A DNA stretch of 64,000 nt from Sympetrum striolatum (lineage: Eukaryota > Arthropoda > Insecta > Odonata > Libellulidae), in the NCBI GenBank assembly GCA_947579665.1, contig OX388349.1, forward strand, positions 17,826,459-17,890,458, read 5' to 3'. Positions 36,601 to 51,600 of the stretch are shown here, one piece after another. Position numbers and translations under genes: made by a program. Every line of letters begins with the position of its first letter. Within the stretch, counting starts at the first letter, position 1. Below the pieces are notes generated by a model that worked only from the letters and a program-made list of their open reading frames with translations, did not search any database and was not told the origin of the DNA.

Positions 36601-39600
36601 TCCTGTCTTTGTATTATTTCCTCTCTCCGAATCTCTCCAATCAATTACTTAAGGATGAATTTAGTCGGAAGAGCATATATTTTGTCTCTGATAACTCGGA
36701 CACTACAATGTCTGAAAATAATGCGTATACCAATCCAATTTAATTTATGCCTAACTTTACTAAATTATACGTACAATATATTAGCTTATCTTTAATCTCC
36801 TTTGAATAAAATCCTCAACTTTTTGTTTCGTGATTGTAAGTAAAGAAAGGAAAATTGGGACAAGGCTGTTTAGGAATTAGAGGCTAGGTTTAGAGTCTCC
36901 AATAGCCGTTTTTGTTGGCTTTCTTCTTCTCATTCACTGGTATTCCGAGAAAACAAGAATGGACGACGCACTTATTGGGAGCACTCAATAACTATTTCGA
37001 ATGCAATGCATTCTTCTTTAGGAGTAAATAGATATTCGGAATACCGGTGAATGAGAAGAGGAACGCCGACAAAAACGGCTATTGGAGATTTTAAACCTCT
37101 AAATCATTATTTTATGTCAAATATTTATTGGATGAATCGTAAGGGGCACATTTGAGGTATAGCATTCCGGTGTTGAAATAAGTCGAATTATTGTAAATAA
37201 GATAAAACTAAATGTATTCTTTATAACTGTATGCGACATTTTGTTTAATATTATTTATTTTACATCTTAGTGATTTCAAAATAGAGAAATGGAAGATATT
37301 ATTTTAAGTAATTATTTTGGTAACATAGCAGAGATTGATGATGTTCTTTTGTACAGGAATTCTGAACGTAGGAAGTAACTCTTGAAGTACTCCTGTGTTA
37401 TTCCACAACTTGAGTGATTCCTTCCCACCGAAAACGTACACCAAACATGTTTCCATAGACAGAAAAATATTTATTACGTACATTTGTTTTTACGTATCGT
37501 GGGTTATTAATGAAATTACTTTTTGGGCTGGGGAAATACATGAAAATACGATTTTATCTTTAAATCGTTCTGAGAAATTACTGTTTTAATATTATTTTAT
37601 AGAAAAATTACTTGAGGGGTGTAAAGTATTGTCTTGCTTCATAAAAATCGCATGAAAAAATTTCTTCCTATTCAATGAATATTGCTAACTATTTTTAATG
37701 AACGTAAAAATACAAACTGTTCCCTTAGTTCAACATTCTTATTATAATATTATTTGCAGTTTGTGCAACACTCAACTCTCATAATTTTTTCTATACATAT
37801 TTGGTTTTGAAAGGTCCCTTTCAATGGGTTAGGACTAAAAGAGCCACTTCTTCTCTTTGATATTTTTCATTTTTTTCTTCTTCATTCGTTATTTATTACA
37901 TTTTCCAACTTATTTCTTTAAAACATTTTTTTCGGGTAAAACTGCAACAAGTGGACTGATACAAGCAAATATGTTAGCATTTCTTGTGTTTCTTACACCT
38001 TTCAAACCTCTTTAACATTTACCTTCCAACGCAACATCCAGAAAATGTTGAATGAGTAACACTCATGGTTAAATGCAAAACTAATTCCTTTTAGTTTCTC
38101 TATTGGAATGTCTTCATTTAAGCTTCTTCTTATGTGTAAATAGCATAGTGGAGATCGGACATGGAATTTCGACATCAGGAAAATAATTAGAATAGTGTTA
38201 TTTAGAATAGCCTATTAAAACATCTGAGAAGAGATGACAGTCTATAAGGAGATTGGAAAGAAGTTAAAGAAACTTGGAGATTTGGAAATGGGGAAAAGGA
38301 TAATGTATAAATAAACTTTTTGATGCAAAAATAAATCATGTCAATGACAAGAATTTAAAGCATAGTGTTCACTCATTACTCTTGTTTCTTTACTTATTTG
38401 TGGTCATAGTATTTTATTTTGTACTCATAATTACTTGTTTGTTTTAATTATTTCAGACCATTCTGCACATTTCAGTCAAGTATGGCAGAAATATTTAGTG
38501 GTATACATTAGTGGGAAGTAAAATTATTTTGTGTAAGGCTTATAAGAGTTATAGCTGATTAAGAGGAATAGCTTATTGGATGCCAAATATCCTAAGATTC
38601 CATCATGGCTTAGTATAAGAATCTTACTGTATGCTCTCTTGAGGTTTACTGAACTTGTCTTAAAATTTCTATGTAGGCAAGAAAAATTTTAATGGTGATA
38701 GATTAAGACTACAACTGAAATTTCTCAGCCTTTATTTGTAGAACTGTTGAATTACATAAATCATGTTTTGATAATTGCAATTTTTGCTTTACTTAGATTG
38801 ACTTAGATTAATAACCATGAACACATGTAACTTGCACGTAGCTTCACTGAAAAGTCAGGATCACTGTACCTGCACCCTAAGGATCAGTCATTTGCCTATT
38901 GTTAGACTAAAATTGACTGGCTTAGAATTTTTTTCAAGTTACCCATCTTTCAAACGTGCCGCCCGGTAGATTTCGCTTTCTTCTTGTTTCAGCGAATTCT
39001 ACATCCCAATTGGAGCGCGGTGACTGGGGAAGTTCAATACTATCAGCTGATAATTGAATGTATCTCGTCCAAATTGGGTATTAATTCAAATAAACGCGCT
39101 TCCTTGGAAACGGAAATACTTAATCACAACAAGATTGGCGCATGGGTATTATGTGAAAATGGAAAATGAGGTTCATTCAACCTGACGCACGTGATATACT
39201 CGATCTTATTCAGCAGGTATTTCTGATTTTTACAGTTTTAAAACTTCCCATCTTGCGATTTACGGTCTTACAGTAAATATATTTTTATTTACTATGTTTT
39301 TAAATAGCGGTCATGTTCATTGTATTGGTTTAATCGGTCTTTTTGTATGCAAACGTTAATTCTAAATCAAAAGAAAGTGGGTCACGGCATGGGTTTCGTA
39401 CCGTTATGATAGAAAAAGCTTATTGTGATGTTATAAATTCCAATGACTTATTCCTTTTCATGTAAATATTGAATTAAATATAAATTATATGTATGACTGG
39501 TCATTTACAGTTATTTACATTGGATTTGAGCTGTCATTCCGAGTTTTTATAAAAGGAAATCACTTACACGTAATGACTAGGATGGATGTAACCTTGATTC

Positions 39601-42600
39601 TGTATGACAGCCTTATTAAGCGTCAGATTGACTTTATCCGTAAATGAAAACAGTACGTTTGCCTTATAAAGTATCAACTGAATGGTGTAAAACAATTTTT
39701 TCGGATGCTGTGACGATGAGTGAAGAGGATAGCTGTATATCATTACTAATAGTGTATACCTGATTTGAATTAAAGGGGAAAATAAATAATCTGGGGAACG
39801 ATTACCTGATATATATAAAGGTAAATTTGTGAAACTAGAAATTTGCCTATAAGGTAAATTTCTATAACTCAAACTCGAGCTTTTTGTCACACATATATCC
39901 TGTATTAACAGTCATTGGCATTGGACATTTCTTTTTACAGTTACCGGATCAGACATTTTCTTTAATTAAAAGAATGAGTATCTATAAAGTACGAATGAAA
40001 CGCTTAAGCCTTTAAATGTATATTTTTGTATTGCATTTTATCGTATTACAACTCGGATATATTTAAAATATATGTAGAAATATTTTAATTGAAAGAATTT
40101 CGCTTTGAAAAATCATATTTACTATAATGATTTTTCTATTAATACACACAATTTACTATACATCTTCTCATTTTTAATAAGAATCATCTCAAAATTTTGA
40201 ATTTCATAAAGTTTTGTCGTAGAATTAACCATTTTCTTTGAATTTTGATTGTGTCATCGATATTATTATTACGGTACGGCAATGTTCACAAATTTAAAAG
40301 GTCTAAGTTTAGCAACATTGTTCGTGTCTTCAGGTGTTAATATTATATAAATTATTTTATGTTCCATCCAGAATGATTTGTTGAAACTATATGGTTTGGA
40401 TTGATTCCTTTTCAAATTCTTGTTTTCTTTCTCAGCTTCTATGATTCATTCAGGCCCAGTGCCTCATATTCTCTCCCAATATTTATTCCCTTGACTTCAG
40501 TTTCTCCTGCCTGTAAACTTAGTATTTCTCAATTTAATTTATACTCATCTTTGCACTTTAGTTTATTTCACTGACACTGATTATCATCTCTTTAACATTG
40601 AAGTGTTTTATATTAAGGTAGACTTCTTAGATGATTTTACATAAAAAATCAGATTCCATAAATTATACTTCATTCTTTTCTCCAGAAACACCCAATGTCA
40701 GCTGGGTGCTTAATTACTCTGGATCCATTATGTGTGCGGGGAGGCACAAACATGCATTTTGATAAAATTGTAATGTGATCTTGCATGCTCATTCAAATTA
40801 GAATTACAGTTCCTAGAAAATAAGATTGCTCTTGATAATAACTCTTCTAGTGGCACTTTAATTCCAAGATATTACACTTTGGAAAGCTCTACTAATGTCA
40901 ACATAAAGAGATATTAGTTTGGCTTGGCCAATTATAATTATAATAAAGTAACAGAATAATCTATGGCTTCTGCTGTTGACCATTTTTTTCTCAGTAATGA
41001 AAAATAAATCACTAAATTGATTAATATCTTATCTCCTAAAAAGAAATTCATGAGATGAATAAATTGTTTTTTTTTATTTTGGTTTTGTGGTTTAACACAT
41101 TCCGTGTGGTGTCGATTTCTATGGTTGCTATCCTATACTTTTAATATAGTATATTTATACATATAATAAAAATATATAAACAATATTTCAATTATACATA
41201 GAATGTTAGCTCTATTATGCTTCAATAAGCTTTTTTTAAATTTATGCTTACATTTATCAGGTTTTTTATATTTATGGCATGATATGCCACTCTCCACGCG
41301 GAATTTGTTAATATATAAATATTTTAGCTACTTTCATCCTGCCAAGAATTCTCCTTGGAAATAGACTAAAAGGATAGTTGGTGTTATTCATTTTGGATGT
41401 AATTGCAAGTGACATTTAATATGCTGAAAATTTACTTTTTTATCAAATTAAAAAGGATTCAAAGTTATATTTATATCTGTGATTTATTTGGATATCTCTG
41501 AGATTCTATGTCAGCAATGTTTTGTCTCTCTTGTTAAGATCTTAAATGATTGCTTTGTTATCTAATTTCATACAATTAATCATAAATTCAAAGTAAGCAC
41601 CATTACACCATGTTAAAGGTGAATAAGATGTACAACGTCATGGTCATGATTTCATATAAGATTTAAAATGAATATGCCAATAACTATGATAATAAGATAG
41701 GTAACAGTAATTTATTGGTTCATCTTTTGCCTTTAAACAGCTTATTTTGCAGTGTTACGGCATTCACATGCTTACTTCATTTTAATTAAAATTGAATACC
41801 ATTTCAATTCATTTCTTAAATGATGGAGACGTTCACAGTTTCCTCTCTAGGAAAGAGACAGTATTAATATATCCTGGCATATTTTTATTGAAATGGTTCT
41901 ATGTCTTATTAATTACTTTTATCTCCACTACTAAAAATCATTATCTATTTAACTGTTCAATGCAGATATTAATCTTTAATTTGAGATGCCTATTTTTTGA
42001 TTGGGTGAACCATTGATTTATTTATTGCTAACATTTTTCTGGTCACTCCTGCATGAAGTTATCAATCAATATAATCACTGTAGCCGACTTTGGCTCTTGA
42101 TTTTGCAAGCTTTATCAGATATGTCCCTCTAGAGTGACTTAAACATTCATTTATAAATTTACAGAAAGGCGGTGGGTAGTGGAGATGGGTCCAGTGGTGA
42201 AGGAGCTCAACAAAGAGCACTTAGATCGACCCCAGATTGGGGTGAGTCAGCTGCCAATGGTGATCACCTCTGGTCTCCTACAAATGCTTCAGGGGACCTC
42301 TGTTACGTTGGCGAGAACGACTGTTCTGTAAGTTTTTCTTTTGGGTAATTCTTTTGCAATCCAAAGTCCAAAGTAATTTTCCCCTACTGTTAAGATCTCT
42401 CATCAAGTAAAAGTGTTCAAATGAGCAAAGTGTACCGTATTTCTTGGCCAATAAATGCATCAGTGCATGTATCTCTTGTAATTTATTGAAGGAAAGTATT
42501 AATTATATTTGTTAAAAGCAGCAGTTATAAAAAATTATATTCTTTTTTAAATGCACATGCATTCTTTCTCATGTAAAGTAAAGTTTAATTTCAGGTATAA

Positions 42601-45600
42601 ATTATTTCTTGATGAAAATTGTAAAACTGTTGGTTATTAAGATAATCCTCAAAGTTGTTTTCATTTCCATTCCTTATTCCTTTTTATTTATAGGTATGAC
42701 TTCATCCATTTTTTTAATAGCTTCCTTATTAGTCAGAGCTATAAACATTTCATCCTTTTTTTCAAATATTTGAAGTCTCACTGCATCAAGATTAAATGCA
42801 AAAGTTTAAGATAATCTTCTCTCTTAGTCCTATTAAGTGTTTCTTTAATCGTAAAATTTTAAATGCTACACAAAAACTTCCATTTGAAATTATATCCATT
42901 AGCCCTGAAGACAGGTTTATTTCACATCCTGATCTTCTACATAAAATATAGTAATTAGTCTGGGGAAAATGTTTTTTATTATTAAAACAGCTACCGCTAT
43001 AAAATTTCCAATTAGGTAATGTAATAATTTGCTTTCAGCTTTTTCATCATTGTTTTATCGTATGTTGCACTATCATATTATCATTGAGTAATTGACACTT
43101 AATGAGCCAAACTCATAGTGGCAGTAATGTAATACCAGAAAGAACAAATTAATTAGGTGTGAGGAAGGTTTAGGGCAATTGTTCCAAAATTGTGAAGAAG
43201 GATTCTAGGTAATATGGAAGCCATTAAAAGGACTAAAGAGGAAAAAATGCAAAGTTTTCAATTTCGTTATACATTTAAAGTGATAGATGATTTTATGTGC
43301 TCTAAAACTGTACAATTCCAACCCTTGCAGTTGGTGTTTAAATGCATCATGATGTTCCTTAAAATAATGTGTGAGGGTGGAATATATTGGAATTCATTTC
43401 TTTAGCTTCTTAATCCTAGTGTAGAGATGCCTCCTCATAATTTTTACTGACGTTGCCTTTGCAGAAGCATGGTCCCCGAATGAAGTGCTCAGCTTGCAGG
43501 ATCATTGTTCATGCATCTTGCATTGGAGCGCTTATGGACCGAGTTAAGTTCACATGCAAGCCTTCATTTAGAGATGTAGGGGTGCGACAATACAGGGAAC
43601 AAACAGCCATTCACCACCACTGGGTTCATCGGAGGTCACAGAAAGGGAAGTGCAAACAATGCGGCAAGGTTAGTGTCACTAAATATATCTTACAAATTCT
43701 TATTCATGGCCTAAGTAGTAACCAAGAATCTAAGCTTTAAGAAATATTGAAAGGCGGCTGTTTTCACATTTTTGTTTTCTTTTGTTGAGTGAATATAATA
43801 AATTTTGTTCTGTTTGTCTAAGAACTGAAACATTAATGTAGAATTGTATGGAACAATTGCATGCTTTGAATTATAATTAGGTGATATTTTGATAGCAGTC
43901 CTATTATGAAATTCATATTTGTTAATAAAATTTTTGTGACAATTAATTGGTGTTTCAATAAATTATTACTTCATATATCTATGCTTTTTTTCTTTAATGA
44001 AATATATGCATAAAACACAAGGTATATTCACAATTATCCTGTCTCATAATCACTTTCTTTTCTGGTTTTAGTCTTTCCAGTCCAAGCTTTCCTTTAGTAG
44101 TAAGGAAATTGTGGCCATCAGTTGTTCGTGGTGCAAAATGGCTTACCATAATAAAGATTCATGCTTCAATCTACAAAAAATAGGTGAAGAATGTAATCTA
44201 GGTAAGTTTTCTATCAGAAATGTATGGAGACATACCCTAGCATTCATAATTGTCACATATCTATTAACCATATTTACTGGCTAAGAAAGTGCAGGTCTTG
44301 ATAAAATCATTGTGTCTCGTTTGGACTATGTCAATTGGCAAAAACTGCTGGAGATGAGTTTTTGTAGGTGGGAGCATACAAATTCTTCTGGACAGACAAT
44401 TGTAATAAATCGGAAGCTGTCCAAAATTTTTATGAAAGGAAATTATTTGGAGTTGTAATTGTTTTGATAAAGAAGAAATATTCAAAGAGTTAATTTTCAA
44501 AGAATTTGCCCATATCATTTTTGGATATGTTACTAGTAGAAATTTTAATTCTCAAAATAGATTGATTTTAAATAGACTACTAACATGACCTTGGTGCTGT
44601 TATGAACTTAATGTAGAAAATCATGATGTATATTTAAGTTTAATTTTGAATTTTACCTGTTCTATTTGCAGGACTTCACAATGGTATAATAGTGCCTCCT
44701 TCATGGATAGTGAAATTACCAAGAAGGGGTAGTTTCAAATCCAGTTTGCGAAAGTCTCCAAAAAAGAAATCTTCCAGTAAAAAGAAAAGTAAAGAAAAGG
44801 TAATTTGGCTGAGTATTTTTTATACCTGGTGATTGTATTACTAAACATGAGAATAATTTTAATAATAAATATCTTAGCATATAGTATAGTAAATTGTCAT
44901 ATCGTAGTTAATACACTATCCGTCTCATAATTCAGTTTCATTCATTTCTCAAAAGCATCTTAAGTGTGTTTCAGTGTGTTTTTTTTATTCAGGTATTCAA
45001 CTCACAAATAACTTATAGGTATTTTAAATTAATGATCATCTATGGCTTCACTAGAAAATAAATTAAATTGTAGAAGTTAAGCTTTTTCTTCAGCCACTAA
45101 TTCACATGGGTATGACATTTCTCAGGGATGTTTTATTTCCTTGTGTAGTATTCCAAATCTTCTTTGGATGTATGTTGAGGAATTTTAATTTGGCAAACCC
45201 AGGAGCACTATTTTCTTTCTTTTCTTGTAAACCTTTGCAATGACAGTGTTTCCAAGAAATAAATTAAACTTAAGGTTAACTTCTAAAAAACTAAAGCAAA
45301 TTGACTGCTCAAGGAAAGGATGTTTAAAATGTTTTAATGGTCTTTTCTTATGCAACAGCTATTTTTCTTTTATTTTCCTAAGTCCCCATAAACATCCATT
45401 AATTGAACAATTACAGAGGGAGGTATAAACATACACACCCTGCTCTAACCAGAAATGTCTGATTATGTAGCTGTAACTTGAACAAGGGGTCTTGGCGCTG
45501 TAAGGCTAGCCTTTTTGCCCTCCTGGTGGACAATCTATATTAATGTTGATCATTTTTTATGATTTGATATGGTTCTCATACCAGCTATTTCAGAGATAAA

Positions 45601-48600
45601 TCAAAGCTATTAGAGGTTTAAAAATCTCCAATTTTACTCTACCCCTAAAAATGCTTATATTGTAACCAAAATGTACACTGAATGTTTCTTAGAAGGTTGA
45701 AAATCTAGACTTTTCTGTTTCCGAAATCCATCCATGATCCTATTTTCTTGTTTGTTCTTATTCCCCATGTTTCACAGTCTTTCATGGGACCATATATCTT
45801 TCATAGAACTTTCCGTTCAAATATCCATAAAGCCTCTGCATTAGCAGCAGACATGGTCCACGTTTCTACTCCATATCTCACAACTGCTCTGATAAGTGTC
45901 TATAGATCTTGACTTTCATGTCCCTGGTTAACAGAGTGGACTCAAGGAGCTTAAAATTAGCAAAGTATGCCCTATGTCCATTCATTATCCACTTGTGGAT
46001 CTCCTCTGTCATCAAGTTCTTACAATTTAAATTAGTACCTAGGTAACTAAAGCTTTTTACATTTTCGAAGTTGTACTGCCCAAATGTTATATTTGGGGTC
46101 CATGCTCTGTCTTCAATTGTGGACATTTTCATGTATTTTGTTTTCTTTTCGTTAATTTTTAGCCCCATATTCTGGCTTTTCAGCTCCAAGATTTTGAATA
46201 TTTCTTTCAGTGAACCCACACTCCTCGCCACTAAAACTATGTCATCAGCATATGCATAGGCCTGTATAGATTTATATTGAATCGTTCCCTCTTCCCAATT
46301 CCTTCATGGCTTCATGAAGAGACATTAAATAATATTATTAATTATTAATAATATTATTAATTATTAATAATATTAGTTACTTGATCATACCTACGTGTTG
46401 ATGACATTTTTAGTCAGTGAGTCATTGCACCATTGAATTCATAATTATTGATCAATTGTTAGACAAGTGCCATAATTAATATGTTATATCAGTCTGACCA
46501 TGTTATTCATTCTTTCATCGTTCATCTGTTCATAGAGTGAAAAGGACCAAAGAACTTTTGTGATAAAGCCAATACCCACAACAACTGTCAAACCTGTGAT
46601 TGTATTTATTAACCCAAAATCTGGCGGAAACCAAGGTGTTAAACTTTTGCAGAAGTTTCAGTGGCTTCTCAATCCACGGCAAGTATTTGACCTCACTCAA
46701 GGGGGACCAAGAATGGGGTAAGTCGTCAAAATATTACTCTTTTTATCAGCTTGTTTCCTCTCAAAGCTGAAAGTATCACCAGTTTTGTGCTCTTTTTCTA
46801 GGCTGGAACTGTTCCGTAAAGCTCCTAACTTAAGAGTGCTAGCTTGTGGAGGAGATGGAACTGTTGGTTGGGTGCTATCCATTCTGGACCAGATAGGATT
46901 CACTCCATCTCCTGCTGTGGGAGTACTACCTCTTGGCACGGGAAATGACCTTGCTAGGGCATTGGGCTGGGGAGGTGTAAGTAGACAAATATATTTATTC
47001 TAGTGAATTCTCCCGTCAAAGATGATGGAATCAAAACTGAATTTAGCTATCAAAAATATAAATAATCCTGTAATGATACTACTGTTATAATATAGTATTT
47101 GTTTATTTGGCTGCTAGAACAAAATAACGTTTGTGTATATTGTTGCTATTCCATTGATTTGAAAGCAAAATTTTCCTTGTTATTGAGAATGAAAGCATTA
47201 ATCATTTGAAATTTAATTTGCAAAGCCAAATTTAAAACCTACATTATAGAAGGTGATATTATTTGTAAAAATACATAGCTAAATCAATTTCCAAAGTTAA
47301 CAAATTTTTTTTTACCATAAAATGTTGGCTCTATATATATCTTATGAGCCTATATTTCCCACGTATTTGTTTGGGAATTCAACAATCACCTTTGTCGTTT
47401 GGGAATAATTGTTTATGCCCACTAAATTACACACATTTTTTTGTTATTTTTGTCTGAATTATCTCAATTTTGACTCAGATACCATATTTTACAACCAACA
47501 TAATTGAATCTTTATTCGATTTCCTTTCTTTTGGTATTCATCTCAAATTCGCATGACTATTATTTCTGATTTAATTCTGCATTAGAAAAGTCTGCAATCA
47601 ATCAAAATTGACATTATTATGGGGGACGATTGGAGTCGTTCATAGACCCAGGATACTTCAGAAAAACAAATATCAATATATAATTCTTCGTTGGACCTTT
47701 AACTGCTGCCAAAAATTTATAATTCTATTGCATCAAAAAGTGCATGAAATTAATGTTCAAAAATTTATCTCATGTATTTCTTAAGGGTGTTACTGACATC
47801 AGATAAATAAATATATAAACATATAAATGTATTCAAAAGGTGATTATTATATAAGATTGCATTGGTTATTATGAAAATACATGAATGACATATTCCATGA
47901 TACCTCTCTTTATTTCATTTTCCCAGGGTTACACCGATGAACCAATTTCGAAAATTTTATGCAATATAGCGGATGGAGAAATAGTCCTTTTAGATCGGTG
48001 GGAATTGAAGGTAGAGAAAAACCCAGGAGCTGAGCCCAATGAAGAAGGAAAGGAAAATCTTCCCTTGAATGTTGTAAATAATTATTTTTCATTAGGTGTG
48101 GATGCACACATAGCTTTGGAATTTCATGAAGCACGAGGTAAGCAGTCATTGCTAAAACATTTACAATTCTGTCTGATTAAGTAAATTATTTTTCTCTCAA
48201 TCAACTTTTACCTAAAACCTTCTTAAATTTTTCCTCATGATATCGGTTCTTCTCTTAAAATTTAATATTTCTATATTGTCATGTATTCATACTTTTGCAT
48301 CTTTGTAAGAATAAATTGATTTTCATTTTGCCTCAGTTTTACTTTTTACATTCATTATACTTTCATCACTGAAAAATCAAATTAGGTGTCTCAATGAAGA
48401 GAAAAATACGTTATACACTCAATATAGTTCAAGGTCTTACCAAGACCCAATTTTTCTAAGGAATTTTTCCATTTGTTTTGTTTGTTCAAATTCTTCCATT
48501 CACTTATCTATGAAGCCATCAATGTTTATTTAGATTAATTAAATATGTAGAGCATTATAACTTATTGGTGGTTATCTGAGTTGATGCTTTATTTTTTCTC

Positions 48601-51600
48601 TCTCTTTTGTTATTTATATTAGTAGACCTATTGTTGATCACTATGACATCTCTTTTCACAATGCCTGGTTTTTCGGCTAATATGTTACTTAATAAATATT
48701 ATATTAATTTATTATTGTTTAATATGTTCCTAAAATAGTGGATAAATGATGGTTAGATGATAATTTCATTTCCTTGAGAATAATAAATATTATAATCTGA
48801 GGCTTTTTGCATTCGAAGCTAGATAAGGCAATCAAACAAATTACGTTGCTAAATTACTCTCCATAATCTTATGGCTATTAAATACTGATTCAATGCATAT
48901 CAGCTCCTTATGAATGAGTTGTGTGGTCTTGTCTGAGGTATACAGGTAAACATTTAAATTAAAGTCATTGTATAAGTAAAATATTCTTGAGGCTTTGGAA
49001 AAGTTGTGAAAATTATTTTGTTAGAGATTTTCTGTGGCTGTTAGTATGTAGACATTTTCCAAGAAGCAATTTTAGGCTAAGGGTGCCATATGTCTTTCAA
49101 ATGAGATTGATAAAGATGCTCAACCTTTGTTTTATAAAATTCATGAAAGTGATCCAACAAATCTACATGAGATAAACCCAATAGCACTTGATCAGTTGGT
49201 AATAATTTGAAGTGGAGAACATACTAAGTAATAAATTGAAAAAGTGGCATAAGTACATGCCTTAGAAAAGTGATACACAATGAAATTATTTCCAGAGTAG
49301 TAATAATTTTTGTTTTGTGTTCTCCTGTTAGTAGTTTAAAATCTCCTAAAGCTGTCTTTCTCAACACTCCTAGTCTTGCTTCTGGTAGTCCGAGAAAGCA
49401 AGAAAGGAATGTCGCACTTGTGAAATGCTATATATTGGATAGACAAAATGAAACATTTTCTAGAACACGTTTCGCACTTCAAACATAACCGATTTTACAA
49501 ATCCAGTGTAGCACAGCACATACAACAACACAATCACAGAATGACATTGGAAAATTTAAAATTGAAGAAATTAATACCAAAATTTTTATATAGGGTCGTA
49601 ATGGGCCCTATCCCCCACTTTTCCCTTATTGGGACCTCTTCCGAGAAACAGGTTGGGGGAAAACCAGTTGACCATAGACGTCACTTGGAAAAACCAATTC
49701 CTTTCAAACTCCTTCTTCGCAGACCCCTCCTTACGTCACAGGAAATCCTCCTCCCACTCAACCCCCCACACAATATATACCCCACACCTTGCTGATTTCG
49801 CTTTGTATTTTTTTATGGCCCCAAGACATTATCTTCGAAACGTGCATTGGGTATTATATAAGTGCAGCATTCGTTTCTTGCTTTCTTGGACTATCGGGAA
49901 GTAAGACTAGGAGTGCCGACAAAGGCAGCTTTTGAAGATTTCAAACCTATAATTCATTAATAGCTGAGTTCCAAATTTTCTTACTTTGCATGTTCTCCTG
50001 TGTCTATCATTTGCATTCAAATGAAAGTCAGTCTGCAATAATAACCACTGTACTGAAATCTTCCATTATTTGATTATCTTTTAGAGGCTCATCCAGAGAG
50101 ATTTAACTCTAGGTTAAGGAACAAGATGTTTTATGGTCAAGCTGGAGGAAAGGATCTGCTTCAGAGGAAATGGAAAGATCTTTCAGAATTTGTCACTTTA
50201 GAAGCTGATGGTAAAGATTTGACTCCAAAACTGAAAGAACATAAGGTGCACGCCATAGTATTTCTAAATATACCAAGGTAATATATTGACTATTTTATAT
50301 CAATACCTGCTATTTTCACTAAGTTTGAAGTATAAATTATGATTAATATTATTTCATTTCATATTAGTGTAATCTTGTTTCTCACACAAGAGATACTTTA
50401 TTGCGATATGATTTAATATTGATTTGATAATTAATTTTAAATATCCTATGTATAATTTTGAAATCAACATTTGAAGGCATCAATTCATGGAAAGACAAAT
50501 CTGAATTTAAAGACTCAGTAATTTTCTGTACCCGAAGATGTAAACACAATTACAAAACCAGTCATGCATTAAAGTCAGCGTAGAAAATTACTAAATGTCT
50601 TTTAATTTGTGTGTATAATTTATTCAATATCAGTGATAATTAAACCTTTCTCTTGATATCTGCTGAATTTGGAAAATAATGTGTTCTTTGCAGCTATGGA
50701 GGAGGCACTCATCCTTGGAATCGAGCTGCAGGAACTAGTGAGCCTGCAACAGATGACGGGATGATGGAGGTCATTGGTCTCACCACCTACCAGCTTGTGA
50801 GTAAGTTTAGGATCTCTGTAGATAACTGCTGGCTGTATCAACACTAGTTCTTTTTAATATTAACAGTACCTTAGTTACTACACAGTCTTTTCAGCTTGTA
50901 GAACTCACTACCTTTTCTTGCTCTTAACAAAATGCATAAGTTGCCATAATTTTCCTATTAGTTATTCTGTGCATTAGTTTAACCATAATTTCACCTTCAT
51001 CTTAGGTTTTTTGTACAGCAAATTGCAAAACTTTTATTTACTAACTATTGGTTTTAATCTCTTGCTTTTTACCCTAACTACCCTGACTTTATGAAACCTG
51101 CAGACAACATTCATGATGAAGAAGAAATTTGATTAAATGTTATGATGATTTTTCATTATTTTTTAACTCTTAAAGATGATAATAGTATTCCTAGTAATGG
51201 TTTGTATTAATTATCAACTACATATGCCTATAACTGAAGATTTTTATTGTATTGATGAAAATGAACATTTCTAGCAAAAGATTAATAATTTTTCCATGAT
51301 TTAATAAGAAAAGAGATGAATTGCCACAAAATTTTGCCATATTTTTATGGTGGCTAGGTTCATAATAAAAGAGTTCAGAACTTATATGAGCATTCTAAAA
51401 AAGAAGAATCTGTTGGAAATATTTATGGCTCACTATCTGTTGAAGGATATTGAACCTATAAGCCTCTGATTCTATAAATTAACTCTCAAGATTGACGCTC
51501 AGTAATTTAGTTCATCATTTGAGGAAGGGTCCTGATTTTAGTGTTTGACCTGAATCTGAAGTACCCTGATGAAAGAATATCTGCTTAAAGTTATCCTACA

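Larger units (their letters stand above)
27610..42164 (+). other. Intron 1 of the DGK gene (about 14.6 kb)
   Basis: No coding exon is recognisable between the donor at 27610 and the acceptor at 42165. It contains a single arm of an inverted-repeat element (28446-28505), a Penelope-associated hairpin (31160-31181), a retroelement tail (32470-32620), a LINE reverse-transcriptase fragment (33113-33740) and a foldback repeat (36876-37104). A TATA-like box lies at 32042. Much of 37-42 kb is plain AT-rich sequence in which I see nothing. Confidence 0.6.
42328..44671 (+). other. DGK introns 2-4
   Basis: These are the intervals between exons 2 and 5 (42328-43464, 43669-44071, 44202-44671). They are AT-rich, with no repeat or further exon that I can identify. 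Confidence 0.6.
44800..46535 (+). other. DGK intron 5
   Basis: Holds the RTE-type LINE fragment (45700-46310, minus), a terminal-repeat relic near 45590-45650 (CTATTAGAGGTTTAAAAATC) and the AT palindrome at 46328-46375. Confidence 0.6.

Noticed and set aside
38984..39169. Possible extra coding exon after a TTGTTTCAG acceptor
   Set aside because: Continuing from exon 1 in phase gives a stop within about ten codons, and no C1-related residues are present.
50801..50806. GTAAGT as the donor of exon 10
   Set aside because: It matches the consensus better than GTGAGT at 50797 but would shift the frame of exon 11 out of the conserved accessory domain.
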